From: Vicia villosa
Taxonomy: Eukaryota > Streptophyta > Magnoliopsida > Fabales > Fabaceae
Assembly (NCBI RefSeq): GCF_029867415.1
Contig: NW_026705574.1
Coordinates: 310,001-374,000, forward strand
Length of the DNA stretch: 64,000 nt
Direction of reading: 5' to 3'
Part shown: piece by piece, positions 35,105 through 47,567 of the stretch
How positions within the stretch are numbered: the stretch's first letter is position 1
Layout of the letters: each line of letters opens with the position of its first letter
Notes under the pieces: model-generated
Database searches by the model: none
The model's input: the letters and a program-made list of their open reading frames with translations, nothing else
What the model was told of the DNA's origin: nothing
Translations under genes and position numbers: made by a program

Positions 35105-35450
35105 TAAGAAACATAAAAGCTACAAAAGTTAAAGCAAGGACATAACATTTGTAAGCTTGTTTGTAGCACATAAGCTAAAGCACAAAAGTAGAAATTTTAT
35201 TTAGAAGAAACATAAAAGCTAAAGCAAGTGGAAAACATTTGTAAGCTTGTTTGTAGCACATAAGCTAAAGCACAAAAGCTGAAAACATAAAAGCCATTTA
35301 AGTTGAAAGCTTATTCATTTGTAATCGTAAAAAGTTTTTTTGAAGAAACATAAAAGCTACAAAAGCTAAAGCAAGGAAAGAACATTTGTAAGCTTGTTTG
35401 TAGCACATAAGCTAAAGCATAAAATCTGAAAACGTAAAAGCCATTTAAGC
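35105..35450. repeat. Tandem repeat of about 100 bp, three imperfect copies
   Basis: Each unit contains GAAACATAAAAGCTACAAAAG, AACATTTGTAAGCTTG and TTTGTAGCACATAAGCTAAAGC. Copies differ by internal deletions. Related AAGCTT/CATAAAAGC pieces continue to about 35530. Confidence 0.7.
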
Positions 35451-35737
35451 ATAACAAAAAACGAAAAGCCAGAACACAAGATTCATTCCACATAACAGCT
35501 TATTCAGAACACAAAAGCTTTTTCAGAAGACAAAATCTTATTCATAACAAAAAAACTTATTCAGAAGATTCAAAATGAAGAAACAAGAATGTAAATGCAA
35601 CGCGAATATATTGAGAAAGGACGTTAATTTAAGGTGGTTACCTCAAACAAAATTGAAAGGTGTTGAATATGGAAGAACCCGAGAGAGATGAGGTGAAAGT
35701 TGAACATCATAAACGATGAGAGAGAGGAGGTGCTAAG

Positions 35738-36513
35738 CAAGGTTGTCAGAATCGAGTTTTTACCTTGACTCTTTTTACCTAGGTAAAATCGAAACTTAAA
35801 ATCGAAACGTAAAATCATAGAGTTTACCTCATATTAAAATTATATTAAATTTATATATACGACATATATATACTTATATAATATTCTAAATGCATTAATT
35901 ATTTAAAATTTTAATTTAATTATAAAGAAAAAATATACTATATCACCATAATAAAGTGTAATATTCACAAACTTGTATCAAACTACATAAATTGTCCATC
36001 AAATCATGAAACGTTACATCCAAAAGATTATTAAAAGAATAATAGTTTCTTAAGTTTTTGAAGTTCAAAAAAACAAATATTTTCAAGTTCATAAAAACAA
36101 ATATTTTCATCTCCATCTTCAACTTAATCAAAAGTTCAATCCTTTTACAACATCATCTTCATTAAAACATTCATATTCGACTAAAATGTTAAATATTTTT
36201 TAATATTATAATTAAGATATGAATGTAAATAAAATTAAAAATCTATAGATAAAATTTTATGGGTCAAAATACAAAATGTGATTTATAAATTTTGACAAAA
36301 AAAAAAGTAAAATCAGGTCAAAGAGTAAAATCCAACAATTTTACATGATTTTACACGATTTTACCGATTTCAAAAAGATTTAAATCACTTAAAATCATTC
36401 CAGAATATGATTTTACATTAAAAAGTTTTTACCTGCGATTTAACACGAAATGCTGACCTAGAAACGTGAAATCTATAGAGTTTAGGTTTTAAATCGAGAT
36501 TTTAACAACCTTG
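35738..36513. mobile_element. hAT-type MITE, 776 bp
   Basis: It is flanked by the perfect 8-bp duplication GTGCTAAG (35730-35737 and 36514-36521). The ends read CAAGGTTGTCAGAATCG and, inverted, CAAGGTTGTTAAAATC. Eight-base duplications are typical of hAT elements. The interior has repeated TTTTACC/AAAATCG motifs and no transposase, so it depends on another element. Confidence 0.85.
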
Positions 36514-36608
36514 GTGCTAAGGTTTTGATTGAAATGTATTAAAAATTGATATTGTGTTTACCCGGGTAAATGGAGGATCCCATAGATAATGAGAGAGTCT
36601 TGAAAATG

Positions 36609-36722
36609 AAAAAAAGTGTGAAAAGAAGGTGGATAGAGAAGAATGAGAGGGAAAAGAGAATTTGAAAAAAAGTGTGAAAAGAAGGTGGATAGAGAAGAAT
36701 GAGAGGGAAAAGGGAATTTGAA
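36609..36722. repeat. 56-bp tandem duplication
   Basis: Two copies of a purine-rich unit (AGTGTGAAAAGAAGGTGG...) that differ by about one base. It lies near the 5' end of Helitron B. Confidence 0.85.
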
Positions 36723-36888
36723 AAAATTGAATGACACTTGTACAAAAGGACTATTTTTATTGGTTGGAATTAATTCAATTAGTAAATTACGATAAGGGGC
36801 AATTCTTAGTGTTAATTAAAAAGCAAGGAAGGGTAATTTAGACGGTTTGGTGGTATCTTTCATTCTTAGTTAGGTAGTTGGTAGTTGA

Positions 36889-37172
36889 TTTTATTAACAT
36901 TAGACTTTTTAGATCATGTTTAAGGTAAGTTACAAGTTTTTCAATTTGACCATATAAATGACAAGCTAAAAGCACACGGGAGTTTAACCGTAGTTTCTGA
37001 CATTAGAGAACCATCTACTAAATTATTTAGGAATTTTTTGCTTAATGTATCTATATAATTTAAATAAAAATAAGTAAACTTCATTATTAAGGCACAATTA
37101 TATTATGTGTTTTTCAACACTTAAGCTCGGACACTAAAATAAATAATAGATTTATAATAAAGTTTTTACATT
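36889..37172. other. Host segment, right piece
   Basis: It matches 42695-42980 (TTTTATTAACATTAGAC onward) and continues after the LINE fragment from 37353 to about 37375, where similarity fades. Confidence 0.8.
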
Positions 37173-37352
37173 TTTTTTTGTGTAAGCAAGAAATATATTA
37201 AAGGGAGAACTAAGGGTTCTCCAATCTTTTTATACGAGGCACAGGCGAAAACCCGACAAAAAGAAAATTACCCACCAATTAAACTACAAGAGAAAAGAAA
37301 TAGGATCTTTAAAAAACTCATAGAAAGAATAATTGAGATGAATAATTGGATC
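37173..37352 (-). mobile_element. 5'-truncated LINE 3' end
   Basis: The poly-T start on the plus strand is the poly-A tail on the minus strand. The minus-strand sequence before the tail (TCTCCCTTTAATATATTTC) is the usual kind of plant L1 3' end. TTTACATT flanks it on both sides (37165-37172 and 37353-37360), and the paralogue at 42.97 kb lacks it. About 180 bp survive, with no coding. Confidence 0.7.
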
Positions 37353-37375
37353 TTTACATTTGTCAATTCGGGCGT

Positions 37376-38459
37376 CATGAAAAATTCTCTTTTTATTTCT
37401 CAGTTAATAAAAAATCGATGAGTTCAAAATTATCTACACATTTGTTCGAGAGATAAGATAGAATCTTTTTTTAAAAAAATTCGTTACATTGTTTACACAT
37501 AATATAAATAAATTAGTTTGTTTAGAAACTGTATTGTTTTCTCATAATATTATATTATTTACACAAAATAATAAAGTAAAGTTAATGATATTTACGAGCA
37601 GAAAAGATGGCCAGCAACTGTGAGGCTTAAGCTTCTGGGCGTTTGAGTTAAAAGGTGGTTATACCTGCAAGGCACTTCGATGTCAAAGTAAGTGTTTGGA
37701 CAACAAGGTACGATAGAAAAGTGAGAGAAATTGGGTTGAAAAGTGATTACCTTGCCCTCTAAGGTCAGAGGGCTATTTATGGGAAAGTTCTGTAACGGTC
37801 AAGTCCACTTTTTTAGGGGTCCAGGCGTGAATTGCGGCCAGGACACACGGAAAGCTAGCTGTTGTCGAGCACTTGACTTCAGCATGCTCGACCCTGACTT
37901 GTTGTATGCCCGGAACGTATCGGGAGCTTGCTGCCGCGTGTTTGGGCCAGGACGCATTGGGCTAATAGAGTGGATTCGGCCAATTTCGAATAATTGGGCC
38001 AGTCCGGATCAGTTAACTTTCCTGAAAATCTAGATTTTAGATCTTCGATTTATTGAATTTTTTAGTAGATCAAATGTTGGTTGAAAATATTCTCTATGAC
38101 TTTTACTTGCATTTGTTTCTGATATAAGACAAAAAAAGTAAGATAAATAAATGATTTTCTGCTCAAATAAATATTTAAGAACACAAATCTTTAACACAAT
38201 AATGTTTTGCTCCTATAATCCATCGTAGAGATCTTTTATGGCAAATGCTCTTGAAAATATTAAAGTGTTGGATGTAGATAGTTCAAGCGCTTCACGATGT
38301 TTTATTAATTGTTTTTTAAAATTTTCCGAATGCTTTTATAATGGAAGTTTGTTATCTTTCATGTGGATTACTATTGGTAGTGTCTTGAGCGTTGATACTA
38401 ATGAAATGGACGATAAAAATTTGTTTAAGAACAATGATCAATATCCTCAATAATCACGC
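37376..38459. other. Unclassified sequence, no supported gene
   Basis: A GC-richer patch at 37600-38030 (GGCCAGGACACACGG, CCGGAACGTATCGGG) stands out from the AT-rich surroundings and looks like part of a repeat. The frames 37743-38033 and 38238-38453 show no domain that I recognise. Confidence 0.35.
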
Positions 38460-39640
38460 CAAAATTATATATACTCTCGATTTTGTCAAAAACCGAGGTA
38501 AGATGTTTTTGCCCCTCGATTTCATTAGAGAACCGAGGTGAATAAGCTTTTTTTAACATTACATTGTTTACACATAATATTAAGATACATTATTACATCA
38601 AATGCAATTTTATCATAGTAGTTGTTATTCTTGGAGAACAAAAAATCTTTTAAAGTTATATGAATTGCATGCATCCAACTTCTAAGTTATCTATTGCAAC
38701 TATGAATTATTTGTTCCAATCATTGAGAATTTTTTTTTCTGCACTTGTAATCCATCTTGGAGAACTTTTCCTAACTTCTTTAAGTTCCAAGATTTCATTA
38801 TCTTGAGCAAATGTTTTCATGGAAAATGATTTCACAAAAAAGATATATAGTGGTGGATATAGTTAACTTATTGCAGATTGATGTCTTGTCAATATTTTGA
38901 ACATTGTTTTTTTATGAATGTAGGGTACAGATTTGTTGTTGTGGCTGTGTAACAAAACCCCTCGGTGTTTTAAAAAAACCGAGGGAAAAGTATTTTTCTT
39001 TTTTCAATACAAAAAGGTAAAATAAGGTAACCACTCGGTTTTAGTAAAAAACCGATGTAATAGGGTTCAAGCAAAAAAATGGTGAATGATAAAAAAAAAG
39101 TAACATGTCATGTTTTCTTTTTAATTTTTTATCAGTCACCATTTTTTGTATGCAATTTACATCATTTTTAGGGATAAATTTCTCAATATTGTCAACCAGG
39201 AAAAGCATTGTTGTTTTCTTTTATTGACAATATTGAAAGATTGTTCCTAAAATACTACAACATCAACATCATTATGTGAGATAGATTGCAATTTCTCAAT
39301 ATTAAGATTTTTTTCTTGCAATCCATCCTAAAAGAATGATACATATGATTATGGGGCGGCTATAATATAAGTTAGGATTAGAGTAAAATTTGTTTGATAG
39401 TGCTTTTATAATAATAATCGATTATATTGTCCGTCATCTATTAAGGAAATCGAAGGGATATATCATTTAGTTTAAACTTATAAAGAAATAAAAACATAAA
39501 CTACAATAGATGAGATTCGAAGCGTGTTCTGAATTATTTTTCCCCTTGGTTATTTTAAAACTCAAGGGAATGTGTTGTTTTTATTTTCCGAAAAATTATA
39601 AAATATGGTGCACGATGGTATTTTAACTTGTTAGGTTAAA
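38460..39640. repeat. Dispersed inverted CTCGGTTTT motifs, possible CACTA remnant
   Basis: Short paired motifs such as CTCGATTTTGTCAAAAACCGAG, CTCGGTGTTTTAAAAAAACCGAG and CTCGGTTTTAGTAAAAAACCGA recur about every 40-500 bp. Such subterminal inverted motifs are common in plant CACTA elements, but I found no CACTA termini or transposase, so the class is uncertain. Confidence 0.35.
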
Positions 39641-40060
39641 TAGTTTATTCATCCCAGTCTCACATCGAGTAGTAGGAAGAAAATAGAATTGGATTAATAA
39701 TATAAATAGAGATAATTAGTTTGAATTTTCTACGCAACAACAAAATGTAGTCATTTTGGTTGTATTGAGAATTTGGGTAGTTGTGTGCATAGAGAGGGTT
39801 ATATATTTTTCCAGTCAAAATTATTTTGTTGAGAGAGTTTTTCTATTTTTCCATTCAAAGATAATTTGTTGAAAGCACTTGCAATTTTTTTGTCCAAAAA
39901 TTGCAGTTGATAGAGGATTTGCAATTTTCTCCTTAAAAATTGCAGTTTGGAGGATTTGCAATTTTCTCTTTAAAAATTGCAATTATATAAGAATTTTTAA
40001 TTTTGTCATTGTAAAATTAGAAGCTGAATTATAATTTTTGAGTTTTATTTTTGAATTTTT
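39641..40060. repeat. Possible copia LTR or leader with short repeats
   Basis: It contains CAGTCTCACATCGAGTAG, a motif usual in plant copia LTRs. This is followed by two to three imperfect repeats of GAGGATTTGCAATTTTCTC plus TTTAAAAATTGCA (39890-39985). No matching second LTR is in the window. Confidence 0.35.
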
Positions 40061-40356
40061 TTGCTATTTTTCTTCTTTTATGGGTATGCTTCTGCGAAGG
40101 TAGAAGTTTATTTTTTGTTATTTTCCCAGCAAAAATTACATACCTTGTCAAAGGAGTGTCAGTAGTAACTCCCTTGAAAATATCTTCAATGACATTCCGA
40201 ATAGGATATTCTTTGGCCGTCTTCCTTTCCCTTGGAAGATCTTGATGATCTACATGAATTTCCTTAGTCAGATCTTGAATTTTTCATTTCAAACTTGATC
40301 TTGACTTTCTTCTAATTCTTGATCCTTTTCTATGTTTCTCTTTTTCCAAAATATCT

Positions 40357-40620
40357 TCATAAATTACTAACCTCTACTTTTATAGGTTTTGAGTTAGTCC
40401 CATGAAAAATAATGTGAACAAGTTCTTCTATAGTCAGGGTTCTTTTGTTAAAGACTCTAAACTTTTTGCTTGAAATGGAATATTTTATAAATATACTTTC
40501 ATTAACTTTTGCGTCAAATTTTCTCAAGTTATCTTTCATGTTATTAAAGATAAAACATTTGCACCAAAAACATGTAAATGATAAATATTTGATTTTCTTT
40601 CTTTATATAACTGATTATGC
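40357..40620 (-). pseudogene. Ty1/copia pol fragment (integrase C-terminal side)
   Basis: The minus-strand frame reads KDNLRKFDAKVNES, then KYSISSKKFRVFNKRTLTIE and ELVHIIF. This is the conserved stretch after the copia integrase core (consensus NLGKFDAK.D.GIFLGYS..SKAYRVFNKRT..VEESIHVVFDE). Upstream, CFWCKCFIFN corresponds to the FGCKCF motif. No reverse transcriptase follows, and the fragment is isolated in AT-rich DNA. Confidence 0.75.
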
Positions 40621-40831
40621 GTTCGTTTAGAATCGGTATTATAAAGACTTGATTCATAGCATTACAACATCGGCTAAAAAGTATTTTTGAAAATGCAGAA
40701 GTTTAAAAAGGGTTGAATAAACATCCTTAAAAAATATTGATTAAAAAACTGTTTATTTTTAAAATAGTTAGAATTCAAGAAAGGTTTTGTTTGTGGAAGT
40801 TGAGTGCATATAAAATATATATACTTATGGT

Positions 40832-40833
<2 letters not shown>

Positions 40834-40924
<91 letters not shown>
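40834..40924. repeat. (TA)n microsatellite
   Basis: About 45 uninterrupted TA dinucleotides. The ORF with IYIY repeats across it is an artefact. Confidence 0.97.
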
Positions 40925-40928
<4 letters not shown>

Positions 40929-42097
40929 TTTAATTCGGTATAAAAAAATGGATCAAGGAAATAACCAAAATAATTAATAGATATATTGAATTATAAATTT
41001 TTACAGGAGAAACAAAAACACTTTAAACTGGCTTGATAATGATTTAGATGACAAAATTCAAAATCATTATACACCATGGAACACCATGATTTGTTTCCAT
41101 TTTCATTGTTTAATGACAATTTTATTTTTTCCTTCTTCAAATTTTGTAGTTCAAATTTTGATTGATATTTCCTGCATATTAGTTTCTCTTTTATCATATC
41201 TTAATTTGAAATATTTATATCTTATAAATTCGATCACATGGATTCTAAATATAATGCTATAAATTAATTTAAAAACTAAATAAATTATAAATTTGTTATA
41301 TCAATGTAGGTTTTTCATATATTCTCACTCAACTAATAATTGTTTTGTATTAAAATATTTTATCAAAAACAAGAAAATTTGATTATATAATTTAATTCTT
41401 ATCATTAAAAATAAATTAGACATTGAAAACAAACCAAATTGAAAAAAGAAAAAAATTGTTTAAATTTTTTTCTTAAATTATTCCACATTCTAATTTAATA
41501 TCCAATTATGATATAAAGAGAAAAAGTTCTTGAGTGCATTGGATTTTATTCAATTACGTATATATTATAATTATTTAAATAATAAATAAAATAACTAATA
41601 AAATTAAATATGTATGTGTATTAGATGTGAATGTTTGGATTTTGAGAGCACGTTCCTCTTAAAATTTTAGTTTTAAATTCTGTTAGGTGCAAATTATATT
41701 ACTTATAAATAAATTAATAATTTTAAATAATATAAATATTGAACAAATGTTTTTATAATTTTAATTAAATTACATATTTTAATTATATATTTTATTTTAT
41801 TTTAATAATTTACAATTTTTTACTATTTAATCAGTTTTTTTTAAATAATTATTACATTTATTAAAAAACTATAAATATATGATTAATATTTATTTAAAAA
41901 ACTGAAAATATATGATTATGTTTTTTTTTAATTAAGATGGTTGTTATTGATTTGAACATTTTTTTAATAGGCTGTTGATTTGAACATTGATCGGAGATGA
42001 TAGAGCGGTCATGCATCGGTTGCAACTTATGATGGTTGAAAGAACTTCACCCATCATAAAAATTATTTTCAAAATAAATCAAAGGTGTAATATTGTG
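40925..42097. other. AT-rich DNA, nothing recognised
   Basis: Very AT-rich, with no ORF, terminal repeats or known element that I can support. Confidence 0.5.
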
Positions 42098-43003
42098 TGA
42101 TATAACAATTATGTAAGTATGTAGAGTATATAGATAGTTTCCATAATTTATGAGCTGTCAAAATTGAATTTGTTGCTCGGTGATGAGAATACATTTGTTG
42201 TTAGAAGTTGAGAAAATGAGGGGTTGGAAGAGATTAGAGTATTTAAAAGTTGAAGTAGGATGATAAAATTGGAGTAGAAATAGTTGAAATGAATTAAACT
42301 AAAATTGCTGTTGGAATGTTTAAAAGAATTGGAGTTGAAAAGTTGGCTTTGTAGAAATTTTGAGTTGCATAGTGTGATCAATGGTTGTTGTGGTTATAGA
42401 CACGTTTTAATATGAAATGTCTGTGATAAGTGTATGAATTCAACAAACGTAAAAACATGTAGTATTATTAGTTGAAGCTTAAAAAATCTCATAAACATGA
42501 GAATGCCAAAGCAAGCATGAGAGTGCAAAAGCTTTGGTCGGCAGAATTTCAAATACCCTTTGCTGTTGGGTCCGGTGACTTGTCGGTAGACATGCAGGGA
42601 GCAGGGTTGCGTACGTGCCTTTGTGTAGCATGGCCATGTTGCCATCTGTTGAAATTACAAGATAGCTAGATAGGTCTATTTAAAATATTGTCAAAATTTT
42701 ATTAACATTAGACTTTTTAGATCATGTTTAAGGGAGTCATGTTACCAGTTTTTTAATTTGACCATATAAATGACACGCTAAAAGCACACGAGAGTTTAAC
42801 CGTGGTTTCTGATATTAGAGAACCATCTACTAAATTATTTAGGAATTTTTTCTTAATGTATCTATTATTTAAATAAAAATAACTAAACTTCATTATTAAA
42901 ACACAATTATTTTATGTGTTTTTCAACACTTAACCTCGTACACTAAAATAAATAATAGATTTTATGATAAAGTTTTTTCATCTGCCAATACCGGCGTCAT
43001 GAA
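42098..43003. other. Host segment, intact copy (empty site for both Helitrons)
   Basis: Colinear with 1-194 plus 24115-24541 plus 36889-37172 and 37353-37375, with scattered differences. It joins AAA to TAGTTG at 42282/42283 and GTCAAAA to TTTTATTAAC at about 42699, exactly where Helitrons A and B sit in the other copy. It also lacks the LINE. No gene was recognised; the most GC-rich part is 42530-42650. Confidence 0.88.
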
Positions 43004-43770
43004 AATCAACCCAAGACTACTTCTAAGCTTACCCTTATGAGGCCTCACTTAGAAGAGATAAAGAAAATTGATAGACGATGGATCCTGAAGCTATTGCTGA
43101 AGGTCAGAAGGAAAATATGACGTGACTCCATTTGTGCCAATAAAGGGACTCCTTATTCAAGGTCCTGTCATCGTTAGTTTTCTTGCAGTTAAACAAACAA
43201 ACCAAAATCGCATCATGCCGTCAACACCAAGCTGGTTCAGATGCATCAAACCTTGTAGGAAATAAACCGAATCTAAAACCTGCGTAAAACGAGCAGAGAA
43301 ATAACTCCCAGTTAAGAGAATTCCAAAATTCACTAACAGTTCAGAAAATCAGAACTGACTAACCTCAACTGAATCAACCCACCATTGGATCCATAACTGA
43401 AACTCCTTCAAATGCCCCGATCCCTTCCATTTGTAACATAAATATAGTATCAGAAAAAACCAAAGCTATTCTAAGAGGAGTCACAATAAGGCATTGTTTG
43501 CGAGTTTAGAGGTGAAGGGAGGAGAGGGCTTTGGAAAATAGAAAGGATTTGATGAAAATAATAGAAAGATTTTGGATAGGAGAATTTTGGAGGGTTTGAT
43601 TTTATTTATAACACCAAAAACCCCAGCAAGCAAATTGACTCTTTCGAGTCCAACAATCCAACTTCAAATTGAATGATACGTGTAGTTTCTCTAAGATTGG
43701 CATGCATTTTGGTAAAACCAACCTAGCTGAAACATGTTGAATAAAAAGTCATATTATTCAGTTTTCAACA
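43004..43770. other. Unclassified sequence before the copia LTR
   Basis: Mixed-composition DNA with no supported ORF. A GGCATTGTTTGCGAG-type stretch near 43492 looks like one end of a MITE, but I could not find its partner. Confidence 0.35.
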
Positions 43771-44632
43771 TGTTGAACAAGATGTCATAACATTACAGGT
43801 ATGACATCGTGTTTACTGGGGCGTGCTTGCTGGAGCTGTTCTGCAATATATATCAGTTATTTTGTTAGCTACAGAATATTGTGGAATACTCGGTTAGCTT
43901 ATGTGTATCCAAGATCGAATCAATTAGAGATATTTGTTGGTTTTTACAATCTTTATAATTGGAAACAATTTAGGAAAGATTGGATTAAAATTTATTTTTT
44001 CTTGGAGATCAAGCAACAGACTTTGTGCAGCCTCCTTACTGTGGTTTTAGGCCCAATTCACTCAATAATAATTCTATAAATAGATTGGCCTAAACCTAGT
44101 TTTAAGTGGAACTGATATTTGTATTTTTAGGGTTCTAGGAATCCTTATTTTGGTTGTGCTGTAAGTTGCATGTTTTGTTCATTCACAAACCTGTAGGTGT
44201 TAAATGTTTTAATCTCCGAAGCTGTTAAGCAAGGAGAGTAATGTCAGTTCTCATAAGCTTTTAAGCATTGAGAATTGTGTGTCGTGGAAGAGTGTATTCT
44301 ACTGTTAATTGTTTGTGACTGTGGGGATTTGAGGAGGGTCTCATACCTAGGTGAGTCTTAGGTAGAAGTCATAGGAAGGGTAGTGATTAAGTGAGAAGTT
44401 GTAAACGTGAGAGTTTAACTTTATATTGATACTATCGCATATTGATTTCATCCTAGGATTGGTAGCCCCCAGAGTAGGAAGGTTGTTCCTAATTGGGTAA
44501 ACAATTCCTTGTGTCTTTTACCTTTCTACAATGTTTATCGTTACTACTGTCATCTTTTTCCATAAAATCTATCAATAAATATTTGTGTCGTGACATATCA
44601 TTCGACATCACATATCATATACCAGAATTTCA
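43771..44632 (+). repeat. Probable 5' LTR of SIRE-like element
   Basis: It ends AATTTCA directly before the primer site. The start TGTTGAACAAGATG is my best choice; a second TGTTGAA lies at 43735. A TATA box TATAAATAG is at 44075-44083. The ORF 43801-44079 is a chance frame. Confidence 0.6.
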
Positions 44633-44634
44633 AT

Positions 44635-44646
44635 TGGTATCAAAGC
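44635..44646 (+). other. Primer binding site (initiator tRNA-Met type)
   Basis: TGGTATCAAAGC has one mismatch to the usual TGGTATCAGAGC. It begins two bases after the LTR end. Confidence 0.8.
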
Positions 44647-44699
44647 AGGCATCCTGCTCTGCATCTGGGTGAGACCTAGGGAGGTTACTTTCTGGTACG

Positions 44700-46950
44700 A
44701 TGGACAAGGAAGGAGGATTTTTGAACCGACCACCTGTTCTAGATAGAAGAAATTATGACTTCTAGAAACCTTGTATGATGTCTTTCTTGAAATCCATAGA
44801 CAGCAGGGCTTGGAAGGCAGTTTTGAAAGGATGGAAGCATCCTGTTGTTATGGGAGCAGACAAACAACCCACTCCTGAGCTAAAGCCTGGAGAAGACTAG
44901 GACAAAGAAGAGGATGAACTAGCTCTTGGAAATTCTAAAACCATGAATGCCATCTTCAATGGAATTGACAAGAACATCTTCAGGTTGGTGAACACATGTG
45001 AAGTAGCCAAGGATGCTTGGGAAATTCTTAAAACTGCTCATGAAAGCACATCCAAAGTGAAGATGTCAAGATTTCAACTGCTAATCACTCAATTTGAGAA
45101 TCTTAGAATGAAGGATGATGAAAGTATTCACGACTTTCATATGAATGTTCTTGAGATAGATAATGCGTCCAGTGCATTAGGAGAAAAGATACCAAAAGAA
45201 AAACTTGTAAGAAAGATGCTCAAGTCTCTTCCCAAGAGATTTAACATGAAGGTGACTGCCATCGAAGAAGCTCAAGACATTAATCGGATGAGATTGGATG
45301 ATCTAGTAGGATCTCTTCAGATGTTTGAGTTAAGCATCAATGATAGAGTTGAAAAGAAGAACAAAAGCGTAGCTTTTGTAGCCAACTTTGAAGATGGCAA
45401 TGAGGAATGTGATCTAGGGTTAGATGAAGGAATATCCAATACCATAGTATTTCTTGGGAAAGAAATCCAAGATCAAATGTCCAGAACATCTCATTTGACA
45501 TTCACAATTTAAATGATACTGGAAGAAGGAAAGCTGAAGAAAAATCCTTGCAAGAAAAGGGTATGCAGTTCTATGAATGTGAAGGTTTTGGACACATTAA
45601 ACCTGAATGTCCTACATATCTTAAGAGACGGAAGAAGGGCCTATTTGTAACTTGGTTTGACGAAGACTCTGATAGTGACCTTGAACAGGAATATGCCAAA
45701 CATGTAAACACTTTAACAAGCATATGGACATCAGATGATGGTGATTCAGCATATGATGATCTAGCTTCTTCATACAGAGAATTATGTCTCATAAGTTCCG
45801 AATTGTATCATAAGGACTATCTCTGGACTAGAAGAATAGGTGAGTTCTCTAAGGTTTGAACTGTACAAAGTTCAAAAGTCTGTTAGAATGATTATATATG
45901 GGTCTGACTCGCGTGATGAAATTCTTCAAGGGGGAAGAATGACAGGGGGCATGAGTGACCTAGGGCTAAATGAGAAAAAAAAACGTCAGCTCTAGATTCT
46001 AATCATCCCAAGAGTGGATCAACAATGTTAAATCAAATGTCTCGACATCTTGACAACAAGAGTATGGCCTTTGCCTCGACCTTAAGAACCAAAGAAGAGA
46101 TGACTCTTGAAAGCTCATCCGACGACCAGACTCTGTTGAGAAAGCAGTTCAACAACATATCAAGGAAGTCCAAGTTGAATCATGACGGGTATGAACAAGG
46201 AAACCAATTCATATACCTCAAGAAACATGAGAGGCTCAGTTGTATCATGGTCAAGGGAAAGATTCAAAAGAGAAAACAAAAAGAAAACAGTCAAGCAATA
46301 AGATATCATGACTGAAGCATGTGAATCCGATAAAGAGTCTGATACTGAGTTATATGTTGGAGATTTTACTGTATATGAACTTGCAGTAGGATTCTCAGAG
46401 ACATGTTAGGAAAATGAAAAACTTCGTAAGAGAGTAATAGAGCACAAAAATGTTGCTACTCTACTCCACGATGAGAAAAAGAAGCTCTTGACAATTATTG
46501 AGGACCTTAAAGGAGATGGTGTATTGTTAAACACAAACCAACACAACATGACTCAAGTGACAAGAAGGTCAAGAACTGGTACAGGTATGAAAGATGAGAA
46601 TCTACTAAGTGAAAAAGTCACTGAGAAAACAAGAAACCTTGACTCTAAAAGCCAAGTTGTGATGAAAATTAAGGAGGACCCTCAAAGACAGTAGCAAAAG
46701 ATGTCGAAATCTATGTCACAACATCTGAAGATAGCACAGAAAAGGTTCGATAGCCCTCAGCATAAAAAACCTTAAATGCGATCATTGTGACAAGTTTAGT
46801 CATTTAAAGGCTACATGCTACAATTTGATTGGATATCCCAAACGAATGCTGTGTCATGAAAGGAAACATACTAATATGAATCCAAAGGCAAAGAAAGTTT
46901 CCATCCATAGGACATGTGTTAAAACTGTGCCTTGAGACATGAGCCATGCT
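44700..46950 (+). pseudogene. gag: SIRE-like copia gag, disrupted
   Basis: The start ATG at 44700 opens MDKEGGFLNRPPVLDRRNYD. In-frame TAG codons at 44763 and 44898 replace two tryptophans that are conserved in this family (NYDYW, EW). From 44943 to 45512 the UBN2-type gag domain is open (LVNTCEVAKDAWEILK, HEST...KMSRFQLL, KLVRKMLKSLPKRF). A frame change follows before 45548, where the first zinc knuckle reads FYECEGFGHIKPEC: its first cysteine is lost. The second knuckle at about 46777-46818 (CDHCDKFSHLKATC) keeps its full C-x2-C-x4-H-x4-C pattern. More stops lie between 45860 and 46800. The sequence ends at the LTR-element insertion. The capsid protein can no longer be made. Confidence 0.85.
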
Positions 46951-47567
46951 ATGTATGGTGTAACACCCTCTTTTAATTATTTTATTATTTATAGAGTCTA
47001 ATTAATTAATTTGACTAATTGCGGTGGTGATTTATGAATTATTGTGTTTTGTGATGAATTGCGTGATGTTGATGATATTTGAGTTGTTGTGATAGTTGAT
47101 GTTGATGATGATATATAATAATATAATTAGTTAATTATTATTATTATTATTGAGTAATTGATACTTAAAATATAATATTAGTAATATTGGGAATAATAAT
47201 AATTATTATATGGTTATTATTATTGTTATTAGAAATTATAATAAAAGGGGAATAGTGGTATATTGTTATAAAAATTAAATATAAGTTGAGAAGGGTAGAA
47301 TTAGAATAATTTGGGATATTAGGGGTCCTAAGGTTTTTATTGGAATATGAGAAATATAATATAGGGATAATAGAGTTAGATCGTAACATTGGTACGATCA
47401 TTTGGGAAAAGGCTGGCTGGGAAGTGTGAAGAACGGAACATAGAGAGAATAGAAAGAAAGGAACATAACATTCTGCAAACCCTTTAAGTTAGAGCCTCCA
47501 GTTACAAGGTAAGGGGGGACTAACATTTTATAATGGGATTGATAATGTATGTTTGGGGTTAGGGCTG

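Larger units (their letters stand above)
24542..36888 (-). mobile_element. Helitron B, with nested MULE and hAT-type MITE
   Basis: On the minus strand the 3' end is a hairpin (ACCCGTGC...GCACGGGT, 24552-24571), then CTTCTA and CTAG at 24542. The 5' end is TCAACTACC at 36888. The left host flank ends AAAA and the right one starts TTTT. The intact paralogue reads GTCAAAATTTTATTAAC without interruption, so the A/T insertion is exact. The same 3' end recurs at 50244-50273, which shows a family. RPA-like exons support a decayed autonomous ancestor; no helicase was seen. The 5' end is less canonical than that of Helitron A. Confidence 0.85.

Noticed and set aside
40737..40943. ORF with an IYIYIY tract
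   Set aside because: It is a (TA)n microsatellite read as codons.
43492..43620. MITE starting GGCATTGTTTGCGAG
   Set aside because: Only one possible end was found; no inverted partner or target duplication could be identified.
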